Positions 34,887 through 44,292 of a DNA stretch of 64,000 bases are shown here, piece after piece. The stretch covers positions 28,400 through 92,399 of the forward strand of contig NZ_JAABRQ010000016.1 of assembly GCF_011390835.1 (NCBI RefSeq), given 5' to 3'. The stretch is from Hydrogenophaga sp. Its GTDB lineage: Bacteria > Pseudomonadota > Gammaproteobacteria > Burkholderiales > Burkholderiaceae_C. Under the pieces are notes generated by a model. The model worked only from the letters and a program-made list of their open reading frames with translations, did not search any database and had not been told where the DNA came from. Position 1 is the stretch's first letter. Each line of letters begins with the position of its first letter. Made by a program: the position numbers and the translations under genes.

Positions 34887-36683
34887 TTATTTCTGAACCA
34901 GGTACTCTGGGCAACCCATGACCATGAGAACGGCCGCCCACACGCGCCGGTTTCTGTCGGTGGCCGAACTGTTGGCTGTGATGGCCCTGGCATTGAGGGC
35001 ATTCACCATGATGGTTCGGCTGTCGGCTGAAACCTGACCCGCAGCGAGCGTCAGGCACAGATGGTTCACCAGCGCTGTCGCGTCACCCACTAGGGCCAGC
35101 TCGCGGCTATAGTCCGCGGTCACGTTGTTGGACGTCCCCGTGCCAAACTCGATCGTGCGCTGCATGAAGTTCAGATAAGCCCCCACCGTGGTTTCGTTGA
35201 CGATCTGGAACTCCGGTGCCGTGGCGCCCGCCTGGGCGAGCGAGGTGGAAGGCGGCACATAACCCGGGCGGAAGAAATTGAACACCGAGGGCGAGCGCAA
35301 CGGACTCTGCCCGATCGACCCGCTGAGATCATCCAGAAGCCAGCGCCCGTTCGCTGAACGCGCGTTGAACGTGCGCGCCCACTGAATGAAGCGCACCATG
35401 GGCTCACGCAACTTGCCAGCTGCAGGGGCGCTCAGGCTGGCTGGGCCGCGAGCCTCGTCATCGAGCAAGATCGCGGTCCAGACCGCTTGCAAATCCCCCC
35501 GGATGCCGGCTCCGTTGTCGTTGAAGCGCCTGGCCACCCGAGCCACATAGGCCGGGCTGGGGTTGCTGGTCACCAGGCGCTGGATCATCTGCCGGGCAAA
35601 GAATGGGCCCACATTGGGATGGTTGAACAGCGTGTCCAGCGCGATGCGCAAGGCCTCAGGGGCTGGCGTGTTGGCCGGCACCACTGCCCCCAGAAAGCGC
35701 GCTTCCAGCGTAGAGTGGTCGCTGGCCTTGAGCGACATGGGCTTGCGGGCAAAGTCCTTGGTCTCGATGGTGCCGCCGTTGGGCCGATTGAGGCGCACAC
35801 CGTCGGAGCGGTCAAAATCGTAGCCGGTGAAGACCCGCGCCAGGTTCATCACATCGTCGCCGGTGTAGCTGTCGGTGCCCTGGCTGGTGCCGTCGATGTT
35901 GAGATTCACCAAGCCGATGGTGAACAGCTGCATCACCTCGCGCGAGTAGTTTTCGTCGGGCACCCGTCCGGTGCGCGGGTCTTCCTTGCGGTTGCCCTTG
36001 GTGTTGAGGAAGTAGCCCATGGCCGGGTGCAGGGTCACGTCTTCCAGCAACTGACGGTAGTTGCCGAACGCATTGCGCACCAGCATGTCCCACCACGACG
36101 CATACGCATGGCTGCGCCAGGTGAACTCGGCCGAGCTCATCGAACTCACAAAAAATTCGGACAGCGCCAGCGCCATGCGTTTTCGCATGGGATCCGGGCC
36201 GCTGAGCAACTGGTTCCACAGCATGTAGCCCGCGGGTCGGGTGCTGAAATACCACTCGTTGCTGTCCACGACGCCGTAACCCTGCGACTCCAGCCAGTTC
36301 CAGCCCGTAGGACCCTGGGGTGTCTGGTATTGCCGCGCCAGCCACATCGCGTAACTGTCGCTCCGCACCGCGGTGATCTCGTCACGGGTCGAGGAGAACT
36401 GTGCTTGCTGCGTGAAGCGTGCGGCGTCTTCATCCGTGCTGGCTTGTGCGAAGCGAAACGAAGCCGTTTGCTCGCTGGGCAAGGGGACAATCACCAGCGG
36501 GGTCGCTTCGCCTCCGCCACTTCCGCTTCCACCACCGCAGGCCGCCAGCAAGGCGGCAGCCGATGCACCAGCCGCCAGTGCCGTGGCACTGGCCCCGCCA
36601 CGATCGGCATCTGCCGAGGGGACAACTGCCGTCGGCATGGGCGCCGCTTGGACCGGCGTATCAAGCATTTCGGATTCCCGCAT
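34887..36683 (-). CDS. DUF1800 family protein
   Basis: 598 residues. The N-terminus has a small Ala/Gly-rich stretch with a cysteine in LLAACGGGSGSGGG, which looks like a lipobox although about 48 residues in. The DUF1800 core follows: NWLESQGYG, RMALALSEFFVSS, HPAMGYFLNTKGNRKEDP, PDENYSREVMQLFTIGL and FFRPGYVPPS. The family role is unknown; it is co-transcribed with DUF1501 here and elsewhere. AGGAG precedes the ATG. Nothing else is seen in the 150 bases upstream. Confidence 0.88.
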   Translation of the reverse strand: MRESEMLDTPVQAAPMPTAVVPSADADRGGASATALAAGASAAALLAACGGGSGSGGGEATPLVIVPLPSEQTASFRFAQASTDEDAARFTQQAQFSSTRDEITAVRSDSYAMWLARQYQTPQGPTGWNWLESQGYGVVDSNEWYFSTRPAGYMLWNQLLSGPDPMRKRMALALSEFFVSSMSSAEFTWRSHAYASWWDMLVRNAFGNYRQLLEDVTLHPAMGYFLNTKGNRKEDPRTGRVPDENYSREVMQLFTIGLVNLNIDGTSQGTDSYTGDDVMNLARVFTGYDFDRSDGVRLNRPNGGTIETKDFARKPMSLKASDHSTLEARFLGAVVPANTPAPEALRIALDTLFNHPNVGPFFARQMIQRLVTSNPSPAYVARVARRFNDNGAGIRGDLQAVWTAILLDDEARGPASLSAPAAGKLREPMVRFIQWARTFNARSANGRWLLDDLSGSIGQSPLRSPSVFNFFRPGYVPPSTSLAQAGATAPEFQIVNETTVGAYLNFMQRTIEFGTGTSNNVTADYSRELALVGDATALVNHLCLTLAAGQVSADSRTIMVNALNARAITANSSATDRNRRVWAAVLMVMGCPEYLVQK

Positions 36684-36833
36684 CGCACTTCTCCTGATTG
36701 GAAGAGGCCGAATGTAGGACGTCCGATCGCTTTCGCGAGCGACCGTTTCACGCTGTTACCAGCCTGGCGGCGGGCTGCAACTCAAGCGCACCAGTACCCC
36801 ACCGCTGAGGCTGAAACGTCCGCCTCCCGTCGC

Positions 36834-37679
36834 TCAGGCGTTGCGCGCCGCGGCCAGAACATCTCGTGTTCGTACGGCTTCTCGACGCGCCGCGGCGGCA
36901 AAATCTTCGCCGCTGGACGCATACAGGATGGCGCGAGACGAGTTAACGATGACGGCACCAGTCGTCATTCCTGCGGCATCCGATCGAAGGCCGGCGCGAA
37001 CCGTGGCCAGCGCGTCACCCCCCTGCGCACCCACACCGGGAATGAGCAGCGGCAAAGTGGGTGCCAGCTCGCGCACCCGGGCAATTTCGTTGGGGTAAGT
37101 CGCACCCACCACCAGACCGAGTTGCCCGTTGAGATTCCAGGGCCCCTGGGCCAGACGGGCCACGTGTTCGTACAGCAGCGGCTGGCCTTCCACCGACGCC
37201 AGGCGCTGGTTTTGCAGATCGTCGCCGCCGGGATTCGAGGTGCGGCACAGCAAGAAGGCGCCCTTGCCGTGGTGCTTCAGGTAGGGCTGTACCGAATCGA
37301 AGCCCATGAAAGGGGAGAGGGTGACAGCGTCGGCGCCATAGCGCTCAAACGCTTCAATAGCGTACTGCTCGGCGGTGCTGCCGATGTCGCCACGCTTGGC
37401 ATCCAGGATCACCGGCACCTGCGGCGCCTCGCGCTTCATATGCGCCATCAGCCGCTCAAGCTGGGCTTCGGCTCGGTGTGCCGCGAAATAGGCAATCTGC
37501 GGTTTGAAAGCAATCGCCAGGTCGGCCGTGGCCTCGACGATAGCGGCGCAAAAATCGTAGATGCGGCTGGCGTCACCTTTCAGAGAGCCAGGGAAACGGG
37601 CGGGGTCGGGATCGAGGCCGACACACAGCATCGACCGGTTGCGCACCTCGGCCGCGCCGAGCATCTCGATAAATGTCAT
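36834..37679 (-). CDS. pyrF: Orotidine 5'-phosphate decarboxylase (type 2)
   Basis: 281 residues; last step of UMP synthesis. The catalytic loop [15 protein letters not shown] and the N-terminal [16 protein letters not shown] are typical of the longer type 2 PyrF of actinobacteria and betaproteobacteria. Later segments are [15 protein letters not shown] and [17 protein letters not shown]. The frame runs far upstream across the EamA gene, but homology starts at [10 protein letters not shown], so the ATG at 37679 is used. It is divergent from the EamA exporter. Confidence 0.94.
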   Translation of the reverse strand: MTFIEMLGAAEVRNRSMLCVGLDPDPARFPGSLKGDASRIYDFCAAIVEATADLAIAFKPQIAYFAAHRAEAQLERLMAHMKREAPQVPVILDAKRGDIGSTAEQYAIEAFERYGADAVTLSPFMGFDSVQPYLKHHGKGAFLLCRTSNPGGDDLQNQRLASVEGQPLLYEHVARLAQGPWNLNGQLGLVVGATYPNEIARVRELAPTLPLLIPGVGAQGGDALATVRAGLRSDAAGMTTGAVIVNSSRAILYASSGEDFAAAARREAVRTRDVLAAARNA

Positions 37680-37757
37680 GGAGCTGGATTTTACGGTTGC
37701 GCCCTGAGCGACAGCGCCGCGACCACGCGAGCCCGCGGGCGCCGCTACCATCGCCGC

Positions 37758-38645
37758 ATGCAATCCCCCACTCGCCGGCAAGTCACGCTGCTCGTTCTGA
37801 TCACGCTGGTGTGGGGCGTCAACTGGCCCATCCTCAAGCTCGGTGTCTCCAGCTTCCCGCCGCTGAGCTTTCGCAGCCTGAGCATCTGGATGGGCCTGCC
37901 GGTGCTGGCCGTGGTACTGATCTGGCGCCGGGTGCCGTTCACCGTGGCTCGGGCCCACTGGCGCGAGCTTGCCTTGCTCACCGTGTTCAACATGTTTTTC
38001 TGGCACACGCTGGCCATCCTCGCGGTGCAGTCGCTCTCCAGCGGGCGCGCAGCGATCCTGGGCTACACCATGCCGGTGTTCTCCGCCGTCTTCGGGGCGC
38101 TCTGGTTCGGCCAGCGCCTGATTCCGCGCGCCTGGGGGGGTGTGGCCGCTGCCGCGCTGGGGGTGGTGTTGTTGCTCTGGCACGAGATCACCCAGTTTTC
38201 AGGTCGGCCGGAGGGCGTAGCCATGATGCTGATGGCCGCCGCAGGCTGGGCCGTGGGCACGCAGCTGATGCGGCGCACGATCATTCCCGCCCCCACACTG
38301 GCGCTCGCGTTCTGGATGACGCTGTTTACCGCGATCTGGATGTCGCTGCTGGCCGTGCTGTTCGAGCGCAGCGCCTGGAGCTGGCCCGCGCCACCGGTCT
38401 GGGGCGCCGTGATCTACAACGCGCTGGCCATTTTTGCTTTTGCTCAAGTGGCCTGGCTGATGCTGGCGCGCGACCTGCCACCCATCGCCTCCACCCTCTC
38501 GGTGATGTTCATTCCGGTGCTGGGCGTGTTCAGCGGCGCCTGGTGGCTGGGCGAGACCCTGCACTGGCAGGACTGGGCGGCGGTGGCACTGGTGGTGCTG
38601 GCGATCGCGACGGTGTTGTGGCCGAGCCGGGCAGTGCGCGCTTGA
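37758..38645 (+). CDS. EamA (DMT) family transporter
   Basis: A 295-residue inner-membrane protein with ten predicted helices in two EamA repeats. The first starts [32 protein letters not shown] and ends near [10 protein letters not shown]; the second includes [19 protein letters not shown] and [23 protein letters not shown]. Members export amino acids or other metabolites; substrate unknown. The frame is open for more than 2 kb upstream, antisense to DUF1800 and pyrF, but the transporter begins at the ATG at 37758. Confidence 0.92.
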   Translation: MQSPTRRQVTLLVLITLVWGVNWPILKLGVSSFPPLSFRSLSIWMGLPVLAVVLIWRRVPFTVARAHWRELALLTVFNMFFWHTLAILAVQSLSSGRAAILGYTMPVFSAVFGALWFGQRLIPRAWGGVAAAALGVVLLLWHEITQFSGRPEGVAMMLMAAAGWAVGTQLMRRTIIPAPTLALAFWMTLFTAIWMSLLAVLFERSAWSWPAPPVWGAVIYNALAIFAFAQVAWLMLARDLPPIASTLSVMFIPVLGVFSGAWWLGETLHWQDWAAVALVVLAIATVLWPSRAVRA

Positions 38646-38654
38646 GGGTGCAGG

Positions 38655-39536
38655 TCAGTCCTTGGTTGACACCGGCCCAGGCGGCGCGCCCACGGTCTCC
38701 AACGCGAGGCACAGATCGGCCCAGGCCTTGGCCTTGTCGGTCGGTGTTCGTAGCAGGTAGGCCGGGTGGTAGGTCACGATCACCGGCACGCCCCGGTACT
38801 GATGCACCTGGCCACGCAGCTTGCCGATCGGCTCGTTGGTCTTCAGCAGGGCCTGCACCGCGAAGCGGCCCATGGCTAGGATGAGGCGCGGCTGAAGCAG
38901 CGCGACCTGACGCGCCAGGTAGGGCTCACACTGCGCCACTTCGGCGGGCAGGGGGTTGCGGTTGGCCGGCGGGCGACACTTGAGTACGTTGGCGATGTAC
39001 GCGCCCTGAGTGCCCACGCCGCTGCGGCTGCGGCCCACGGCGCGCAGCATGTTGTCGAGCAGCTGACCCGCGGCGCCGACGAAAGGCTCGCCTTGGCGGT
39101 CCTCGTTTTCGCCCGGCGCTTCGCCGACCACCATCCAGTCGGCCTGGGTGTCACCAGCGCCAAACACGGTGTTTTGCCGGCTCTCGCAAAGTCCACAGGC
39201 ACGGCAGCTGGCCACCGTGACTTGCAGAGTGGCCCAGTCCATCTGGTCCACGCCGTCGGGCAGGGGAACTTGAGGAAGGTCGGCTGGCGGCGGGGATGCC
39301 TGCACCACAACCTGCGGTGACGCATCTGCGCGCTGGCGCACGGCCACAGTCGGTGCCGCCGCCGCTGCGCGATCCGTCTGCACAGGTTCGGTGGCCTGGC
39401 GCGCAGATGCGTCTTCACGCGGCGCCCACACTCGCACCCCCATCTCGGCCAGCATGGCGCGCTGGCGAACGTCGAGCCTGGGCACGAACGAGGTGTCGGG
39501 CGACTCGTCGCGAGAATCGGGCGGGTTCTCGTTCAC
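38655..39536 (-). CDS. Uracil-DNA glycosylase, iron-sulfur (family 4) type
   Basis: 293 residues. A Pro/Ala-rich N-terminal region of about 100 residues precedes the glycosylase domain: CRACGLCESRQNTVFG gives cluster cysteines, VVGEAPGENEDRQGEPFVGAAGQLLDNML holds the active-site loop, NVLKCRPPANRNPLPAEVAQCEPYL the other cluster cysteines, and TYHPAYLLR the uracil-side histidine. It removes uracil from DNA. Its start overlaps the rimI stop (ATGA), so tsaB, rimI and this gene form one operon. Confidence 0.92.
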   Translation of the reverse strand: MNENPPDSRDESPDTSFVPRLDVRQRAMLAEMGVRVWAPREDASARQATEPVQTDRAAAAAPTVAVRQRADASPQVVVQASPPPADLPQVPLPDGVDQMDWATLQVTVASCRACGLCESRQNTVFGAGDTQADWMVVGEAPGENEDRQGEPFVGAAGQLLDNMLRAVGRSRSGVGTQGAYIANVLKCRPPANRNPLPAEVAQCEPYLARQVALLQPRLILAMGRFAVQALLKTNEPIGKLRGQVHQYRGVPVIVTYHPAYLLRTPTDKAKAWADLCLALETVGAPPGPVSTKD

Positions 39537-40150
39537 GCGGCGGCGCCCTTGTCTGACGCGGGTACCAGCGGCAGGCTCATCACCACCGCATCTTCGCGCT
39601 GAAACTGACTGGCCGGGTAGTAGCCCCGGCGCAAGCCAACCTGGGTGAAGCCGTAGCGCTCATAGACCCGGCGCGCCACGGTGTTGCCGATCCTCACCTC
39701 CAGCCACAGGCACTGCGCACCACCTGCCCGCGACCACAGTACCAGCGCGTCCAGCAGGCAACGCGCCCAGCCCTGACGCTGCTGCGCGGGCGCGACCGTG
39801 ATGTTCAGCAAGTGCATTTCGTCCACGCCGGGCATGGCCACCAAGTAACCCAGTAGCACCCGGCCATCGGCACGCACCGGATGCACCACCTCACCGGGCA
39901 GTGCCTCGCCCAGCAACAAGATCGCGGCATAGCCTGCGGCCAGGGAGTCGGCAAAGTGCTTGCGGGACCAGGGGTGGGCATAGGCCGCCACCTCCACTGC
40001 GCGCACCGCGTCCAGATCGTGTTCGGTCATCGGGGCAAAGCAGGCGCGCCGCTCGCCGGACGGCTGGGCTGCCGTCGGCCAGGGCAGCCCCGGCGGCACC
40101 AGCGCAGCAGATGGGTCACCTGGAGCCTGCATCAGCCGCGCCTCAGACAT
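39533..40150 (-). CDS. rimI: Ribosomal protein bS18 alanine N-acetyltransferase
   Basis: 205 residues, longer than the usual 150 because of an N-terminal extension of about 40 residues. The GNAT core has VEVAAYAHPWSRKHFADSL, HLLNITVAPAQQRQGWARCLLDAL (acetyl-CoA loop, QRQGWA) and GNTVARRVYERYGFTQVGLRRGYY. These match RimI. The start at 40150 overlaps tsaB by eight bases; a second ATG at 40132 would remove the overlap. Context with tsaB is conserved in many betaproteobacteria. Confidence 0.9.
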   Translation of the reverse strand: MSEARLMQAPGDPSAALVPPGLPWPTAAQPSGERRACFAPMTEHDLDAVRAVEVAAYAHPWSRKHFADSLAAGYAAILLLGEALPGEVVHPVRADGRVLLGYLVAMPGVDEMHLLNITVAPAQQRQGWARCLLDALVLWSRAGGAQCLWLEVRIGNTVARRVYERYGFTQVGLRRGYYPASQFQREDAVVMSLPLVPASDKGAAA

Positions 40151-40973
40151 CGAGCGGCGCCACTGGCGCGGGCGCTACCAGTCGAGCAAGTTGTTCGCGG
40201 CGCAACTGCTCACGTTCGACACTGGTCTGGGCCACCTTGTCCCGCACATACAGGGGGAGCGCCTGGTGCGGCGGCACGGCCTCGCCCGCCGCCAGCGCTG
40301 CCGGGGCCAGTTGCAACAGCGCACGCGCGGTGGGCAGAGCAGGCTGGCGTCTGCCTGGCACCTGGCTGAATTCGGCTCCATGACCATCGAAAACATTGCC
40401 CGCGAGCAGATCGTTGCGGACGTCATGCCCTGCGTCGGCGGGCCAGGCATCGCGCCACCAGTCCGCGAAGTCGGCCGGGGCACACAGCCGGGGTGGCGAA
40501 TGCTCCACCAGACCGTCATCGCCCAGGCTATAAGCCGCCACGTACAGCTCGCCCATGCGCGCATCGAGCAGCGCAGCGATCCGCCGCGGCGCGGGGCCAC
40601 CGGCTTCGGACTGGCTGGCGAGCGCCTCACCCGCCAGTGCCTTCAGCGTGTCGACCGGCAGCACCGGCAGACCGTCGGGCCTCTGTGGGGTGCGCGCGCC
40701 ATAGGCCAGCCCCTGCACCACGGCGCATGCCGTGCGCAAGCCGGTGAAAGAACCGGGGCCACGACCAAACACCAGTGCGTCCAGTACCTGCAGTGACCAG
40801 CCGGCCTCTGCCAGCAGCGCCTGGATCACCGGCAGCAAGGTCAGCGAGGCCTGAGCGGCACCAGGTCCGGTGTGCTGCCACATCGGCTGGCCCGGCGCGC
40901 CGCTGCCCAGCGCGACCGACAGAGTGTCGGTGCTGGTCTCGATGGCGAGCAGTTTCAAGGTCGGCGCAGGCAT
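40143..40973 (-). CDS. tsaB: tRNA N6-threonylcarbamoyladenosine biosynthesis protein TsaB
   Basis: 276 residues of the ASKHA fold without a complete metal site, as in TsaB. Signature segments are LLAIETSTDTLSVAL at the start, FGRGPGSFTGLRTACAVVQGLAYG and IAALLDARMGELYVAAY. It acts with TsaC, TsaD and TsaE to make t6A37 in tRNA. A Sua5-type TsaC is encoded at 45261-46280, in the same window but a separate unit. Confidence 0.94.
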   Translation of the reverse strand: MPAPTLKLLAIETSTDTLSVALGSGAPGQPMWQHTGPGAAQASLTLLPVIQALLAEAGWSLQVLDALVFGRGPGSFTGLRTACAVVQGLAYGARTPQRPDGLPVLPVDTLKALAGEALASQSEAGGPAPRRIAALLDARMGELYVAAYSLGDDGLVEHSPPRLCAPADFADWWRDAWPADAGHDVRNDLLAGNVFDGHGAEFSQVPGRRQPALPTARALLQLAPAALAAGEAVPPHQALPLYVRDKVAQTSVEREQLRREQLARLVAPAPVAPLDV

Positions 40974-41103
40974 GAACCGATTATCGGCCAGCCCCCATGC
41001 AACAAAGTGGGCGTGACCTATGAATGGTTTCTGGCCACAAACCCGACTGCTGGGGTCGATGGCAGCTTGCCGCTGCTGGTGCCCCCCGCATAATGGATTT
41101 CAC

Positions 41104-42618
41104 ATGGTCACATCCGCTATCACCCTGCACCCGCTCGCGACTCGCCTGACGCGCCCCTGGGCTGGCAGGCTGCTGGCGGCGGCGCTGGCAGGCCTGGCCC
41201 TTCCGGCCTGCGCCCAGTTGCCGCCTGCGATGAGCGCTGCACTTCAGCGCGCGCAGGTGCCACAGAGCGCGGTCTCGGCCTTGGTGGTGCCGGTCGATCC
41301 ACCGCTGGCTGAGCGCTTGCGGCACCGGGCCGATATCCCAGTGAATCCCGCGTCGGTGATGAAGCTGGTGACCACTTACGCGGCGCTCGACCTGCTGGGC
41401 GGGGACTTCACCTGGGATACCCAGTTCCTCACCGACGGCACGGTGGACCAGGGCGCACTGCGCGGCAACCTCTATGTGCGCGGCGGCGGTGACCCGAAGC
41501 TGGTGCTGGAGCGGCTGACGGCCGCCTTCATCGCCTTGCAGGACAAAGGCGTGCGCGTGATTCTGGGCGACATGGTGCTGGACCAGAGCGCTTTCGAGCT
41601 GCCCGACCACGACCCCGGCGCATTCGATGGCGAATCCCTGCGGCCCTACAACGCCAGCCCCGACGCCTTGCTGGTCAATTTCAAATCGGTGGTGCTCACC
41701 TTCCGCCCCGATCCCGCATTTGGCGTGGCCCATGTGCTGAGCGAACCGCCGCTGGCCGGGCTGGCGATCGATGCCACCGTGCCCCTGGTGAGACGCGGTT
41801 GTGGCGACTGGCGCGAATCGTTGCAGGCCCGGTTCGACACCGCCGATGCGATCCGCTTCTTGGGCAGCTACCCCGCCAGCTGCGGGGAGCGCGTCTGGCC
41901 CGTGGCCTATCAGGACCCGGCCAGCTACGCCGTTCGCTCCATGGAAGGGCTGTGGCGTGCCAGCGGCGGCTTGCTCACCGGTCAGGTGCGCGCCGGCCTC
42001 ACCCCACCGGGCGCGCGCCTGCTGCACAGCGCCGAATCCCTGCCGCTGTCCGCGATCATTGGCGACGTCAACCAGTGGAGCAACAACGTGATGGCGCAGC
42101 AGGTCTTCCTCACGCTGGGCCGCCTGTCGCCGACGCGAGTCGACACCATGACCGAGCCGCGCGGGCGACTGCAGCCGATGCGCACCGGTCGCTTCGAGCG
42201 CTCCCGAGAAGTGATCAGCCACTGGTGGACCACCACTTTCGGCATCCGCTCGGCTCCGCCCACCATGGACAATGGCGCCGGCCTCTCGCGCACCGAACGC
42301 ATCACGCCCGAGGCCCTGGCCGAGCTGCTCAAACGCGCGGCTCGCCACCCCGAAGGCGCGCAGTTCGTGCAAAGCCTCTCGGTGGCGGGCGTCAGCGGCA
42401 CGGCCGCGCGCATGGCGCGCAGCAGCGACAGCACAGCCCGCGGCAACGCCTGGCTCAAGACCGGCACGCTGCGCGACGTGACCGGCATCGCCGGCTACGT
42501 CAACGCCCGCAACGGCACGCGCTACGTGGTCGTTGGCTTCGTCAACCACCCCAACGCCCCGGCTGCTCGTCCGGCACTGGAAGCCCTGGTGGAATGGGCG
42601 GCGGGGCTGCCGGACTGA
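41104..42618 (+). CDS. dacB: D-alanyl-D-alanine carboxypeptidase/endopeptidase (PBP4 type)
   Basis: 504 residues with an N-terminal signal peptide (GRLLAAALAGLALPACA). The penicillin-binding motifs are present: SxxK as PASVMK (Ser84, Lys87), SxN as QWSNNVMAQ, and KTG as LKTGTL. The large insertion between the first two motifs is typical of PBP4. It trims or cleaves peptidoglycan crosslinks in the periplasm. The frame extends 28 codons upstream, but the signal peptide fits the ATG at 41104. Confidence 0.94.
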   Translation: MVTSAITLHPLATRLTRPWAGRLLAAALAGLALPACAQLPPAMSAALQRAQVPQSAVSALVVPVDPPLAERLRHRADIPVNPASVMKLVTTYAALDLLGGDFTWDTQFLTDGTVDQGALRGNLYVRGGGDPKLVLERLTAAFIALQDKGVRVILGDMVLDQSAFELPDHDPGAFDGESLRPYNASPDALLVNFKSVVLTFRPDPAFGVAHVLSEPPLAGLAIDATVPLVRRGCGDWRESLQARFDTADAIRFLGSYPASCGERVWPVAYQDPASYAVRSMEGLWRASGGLLTGQVRAGLTPPGARLLHSAESLPLSAIIGDVNQWSNNVMAQQVFLTLGRLSPTRVDTMTEPRGRLQPMRTGRFERSREVISHWWTTTFGIRSAPPTMDNGAGLSRTERITPEALAELLKRAARHPEGAQFVQSLSVAGVSGTAARMARSSDSTARGNAWLKTGTLRDVTGIAGYVNARNGTRYVVVGFVNHPNAPAARPALEALVEWAAGLPD

Positions 42619-42675
42619 GACCGCCTGCAAGGGATCGCAGACACTGCTGCCCTCGCAACCTCCTTTTTGCAAATC

Positions 42676-43107
42676 ATGCCGCTCGGTGAGCTTGTCGGCT
42701 ATACCGCTGCTTTTCTGACCACCGTGAGTTTTGTGCCGCAGGTTTGCCACACGCTTCGCTCGCGCGACGTGAGCGGCATCTCGCTCGGCATGTACGCCTG
42801 CTTCACCCTCGGGATCTTTCTGTGGCTGATCTATGGGCTGATGCTGGAAGCTTGGCCCGTGGTGTTCGCCAACGCCATCACGCTGGCCCTAGCGTTCGCC
42901 ATTCTGACCATGAAGCTTCGGTTCGGACGTCAGCCCAGCCCAGCGCGAAAGGTGGCCATCTGCAGGCCAACTTGCAAACTGCATCTCCTCGTGTTTACCC
43001 TCTGCAGCAAATACACGCCACCCACTAGCATTCACAAAAGAACGAGCGTTCTTTTTCGTCGCTATCCTGCGCCATCCCGTCACCTTCCCGGAGTTTTCCC
43101 ATGCTGA
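42676..43107 (+). CDS. SemiSWEET-type sugar transporter with an unusual C-terminal tail
   Basis: The first 85 or so residues form the three-helix SemiSWEET unit: GYTAAFLTTVSFVPQVCHTLRSRDVSGISLGMYACFTLGIFLWLIYGLMLEAWPVV carries the PQ-loop (VPQ) and helix pattern. Such proteins work as dimers moving mono- or disaccharides. They normally end soon after the third helix (here LAFAILTMKLRFG). This frame continues for about 55 more basic and Cys-rich residues and overlaps the next gene by seven bases. The tail looks like read-through of intergenic DNA, so a stop may have been lost. Confidence 0.8.
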   Translation: MPLGELVGYTAAFLTTVSFVPQVCHTLRSRDVSGISLGMYACFTLGIFLWLIYGLMLEAWPVVFANAITLALAFAILTMKLRFGRQPSPARKVAICRPTCKLHLLVFTLCSKYTPPTSIHKRTSVLFRRYPAPSRHLPGVFPC

Positions 43108-44216
43108 TCCGACACCAGTTGGCCGCCCTCGCCGCGGCCTTGTTGCTTGCCGCCTGTGGCGGGGGTGACCCTGCTCCTGTCAAGACCACCGCAGTCAAGG
43201 TGGCTGGCGACAGCCTGAACGACAGCGGGACCTTTGGCTTCAAATTCACGGTGCAAACCACGCCCACCGCCATGATCTGGACAGATCGTGTGGCCGCTGC
43301 CGTCAACGCGCCAGCCCTCTGCCCCCGGTATGCCGCCACGAGTGCCACCACCGTGGCACTCAATCCCACCGCGACCTCTTGCACCAGCTACGGCGTCGGC
43401 GGTGGACGCATCAACCCGACGGGTTTGCCAGGCGACACAACACCGTTCTCGGTGGTGCAGCAGCTCAAAGACATTGCGGCATCGGGCAACTACGGTCCCG
43501 AAGAATTGCTGCTGGTCGATGGAGGCGGCAACGACGCCGCAGATTTGGTAGGCGCCTATTTGAACGCGCAGACCGATGGTGGCATTTCATTCGGCGCACT
43601 CGTCGGTGAACTGGGCGTTACGGTTCCCAGCGCCGATCTGGTTCCGGTCGGCGTGACCTACATGACCGCGCTGGCCAATCGGCTGGCCGACGCCATCGAT
43701 ACAGAGGCGCTGGCCAAAGGTGCGCAACGCGTGGTGGTCATCACGGCACCTGATGTGACCGTGACGCCCCGATTCCTTGCCTTGCTGGCTGGAATCAGCG
43801 CCACCACTGACCCAGCGACAGCCGCAGCAGTCAAGAGTGCGGCCAATAGCTGGGTTGTGGCTTTCAACACCCAGCTTAAGAGCCGCTTCATCAGCAGCAG
43901 CAAAGTGGCCGTGGTGGACTTTTATGCAGAACTCAACAAGTGGGTCAGCAACCCGACCGATCCGGCTTATGGACTAACCAACGTCACCACACCGGCCTGC
44001 CCGCAGGTTGGAACCGATGTTCAGGGATTGCCCACCTACAACATCGGCGCTTGCACCGATATTCTGCTCAATACCGCACCTTTTCCGGCCGGGGAAACCG
44101 CTATCAACTGGTGGCAGACCTATGTGTTTTCCGACAACTTCCACGGCACCCCAAGGACCAACCAGCTCATGGGTGAATTGGTGACCACGGCGCTGGAAGC
44201 CAGAGGCTGGAAGTGA
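43101..44216 (+). CDS. SGNH/GDSL hydrolase family lipoprotein
   Basis: 371 residues. A lipobox LLAACGGG lies at about residues 15-22. Block I is VAGDSLNDSGTFG with the nucleophilic serine, block II SYGVGGGRINPTG, block III VDGGGNDAADLV, and block V SDNFHGTPRTNQ gives the catalytic Asp-His region. It is probably an exported esterase or lipase anchored to a membrane. A T-rich hairpin ends the gene. A related, degenerate paralogue lies directly downstream on the other strand. Confidence 0.88.
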   Translation: MLIRHQLAALAAALLLAACGGGDPAPVKTTAVKVAGDSLNDSGTFGFKFTVQTTPTAMIWTDRVAAAVNAPALCPRYAATSATTVALNPTATSCTSYGVGGGRINPTGLPGDTTPFSVVQQLKDIAASGNYGPEELLLVDGGGNDAADLVGAYLNAQTDGGISFGALVGELGVTVPSADLVPVGVTYMTALANRLADAIDTEALAKGAQRVVVITAPDVTVTPRFLALLAGISATTDPATAAAVKSAANSWVVAFNTQLKSRFISSSKVAVVDFYAELNKWVSNPTDPAYGLTNVTTPACPQVGTDVQGLPTYNIGACTDILLNTAPFPAGETAINWWQTYVFSDNFHGTPRTNQLMGELVTTALEARGWK

Positions 44217-44245
44217 TAGCTTCCTGAGCGCTCGGCCAGACCAAC

Positions 44246-44275
44246 AAGAAAGCCGACCCTTGGGTCGGCTTTCTT
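44246..44275. terminator. Bidirectional terminator between the two SGNH-type genes
   Basis: AAGAAAGCCGACC pairs with GGTCGGCTTTCTT around a short loop. T-rich sequence follows the stem on both strands. It lies about 30 bases after the rightward gene's stop and about 18 bases after the leftward gene's stop. Confidence 0.85.
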
Positions 44276-44292
44276 CATGGGTGATCGTTGGC

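Noticed and set aside
35487..37757. Very long rightward open frame, over 700 codons before the EamA start, antisense to the DUF1800 and pyrF genes
   Set aside because: It shows no domain, has His/Gln/Arg-rich composition typical of antisense reading of GC-rich genes, and both opposite-strand genes are well supported. Only the EamA part at its end is real.
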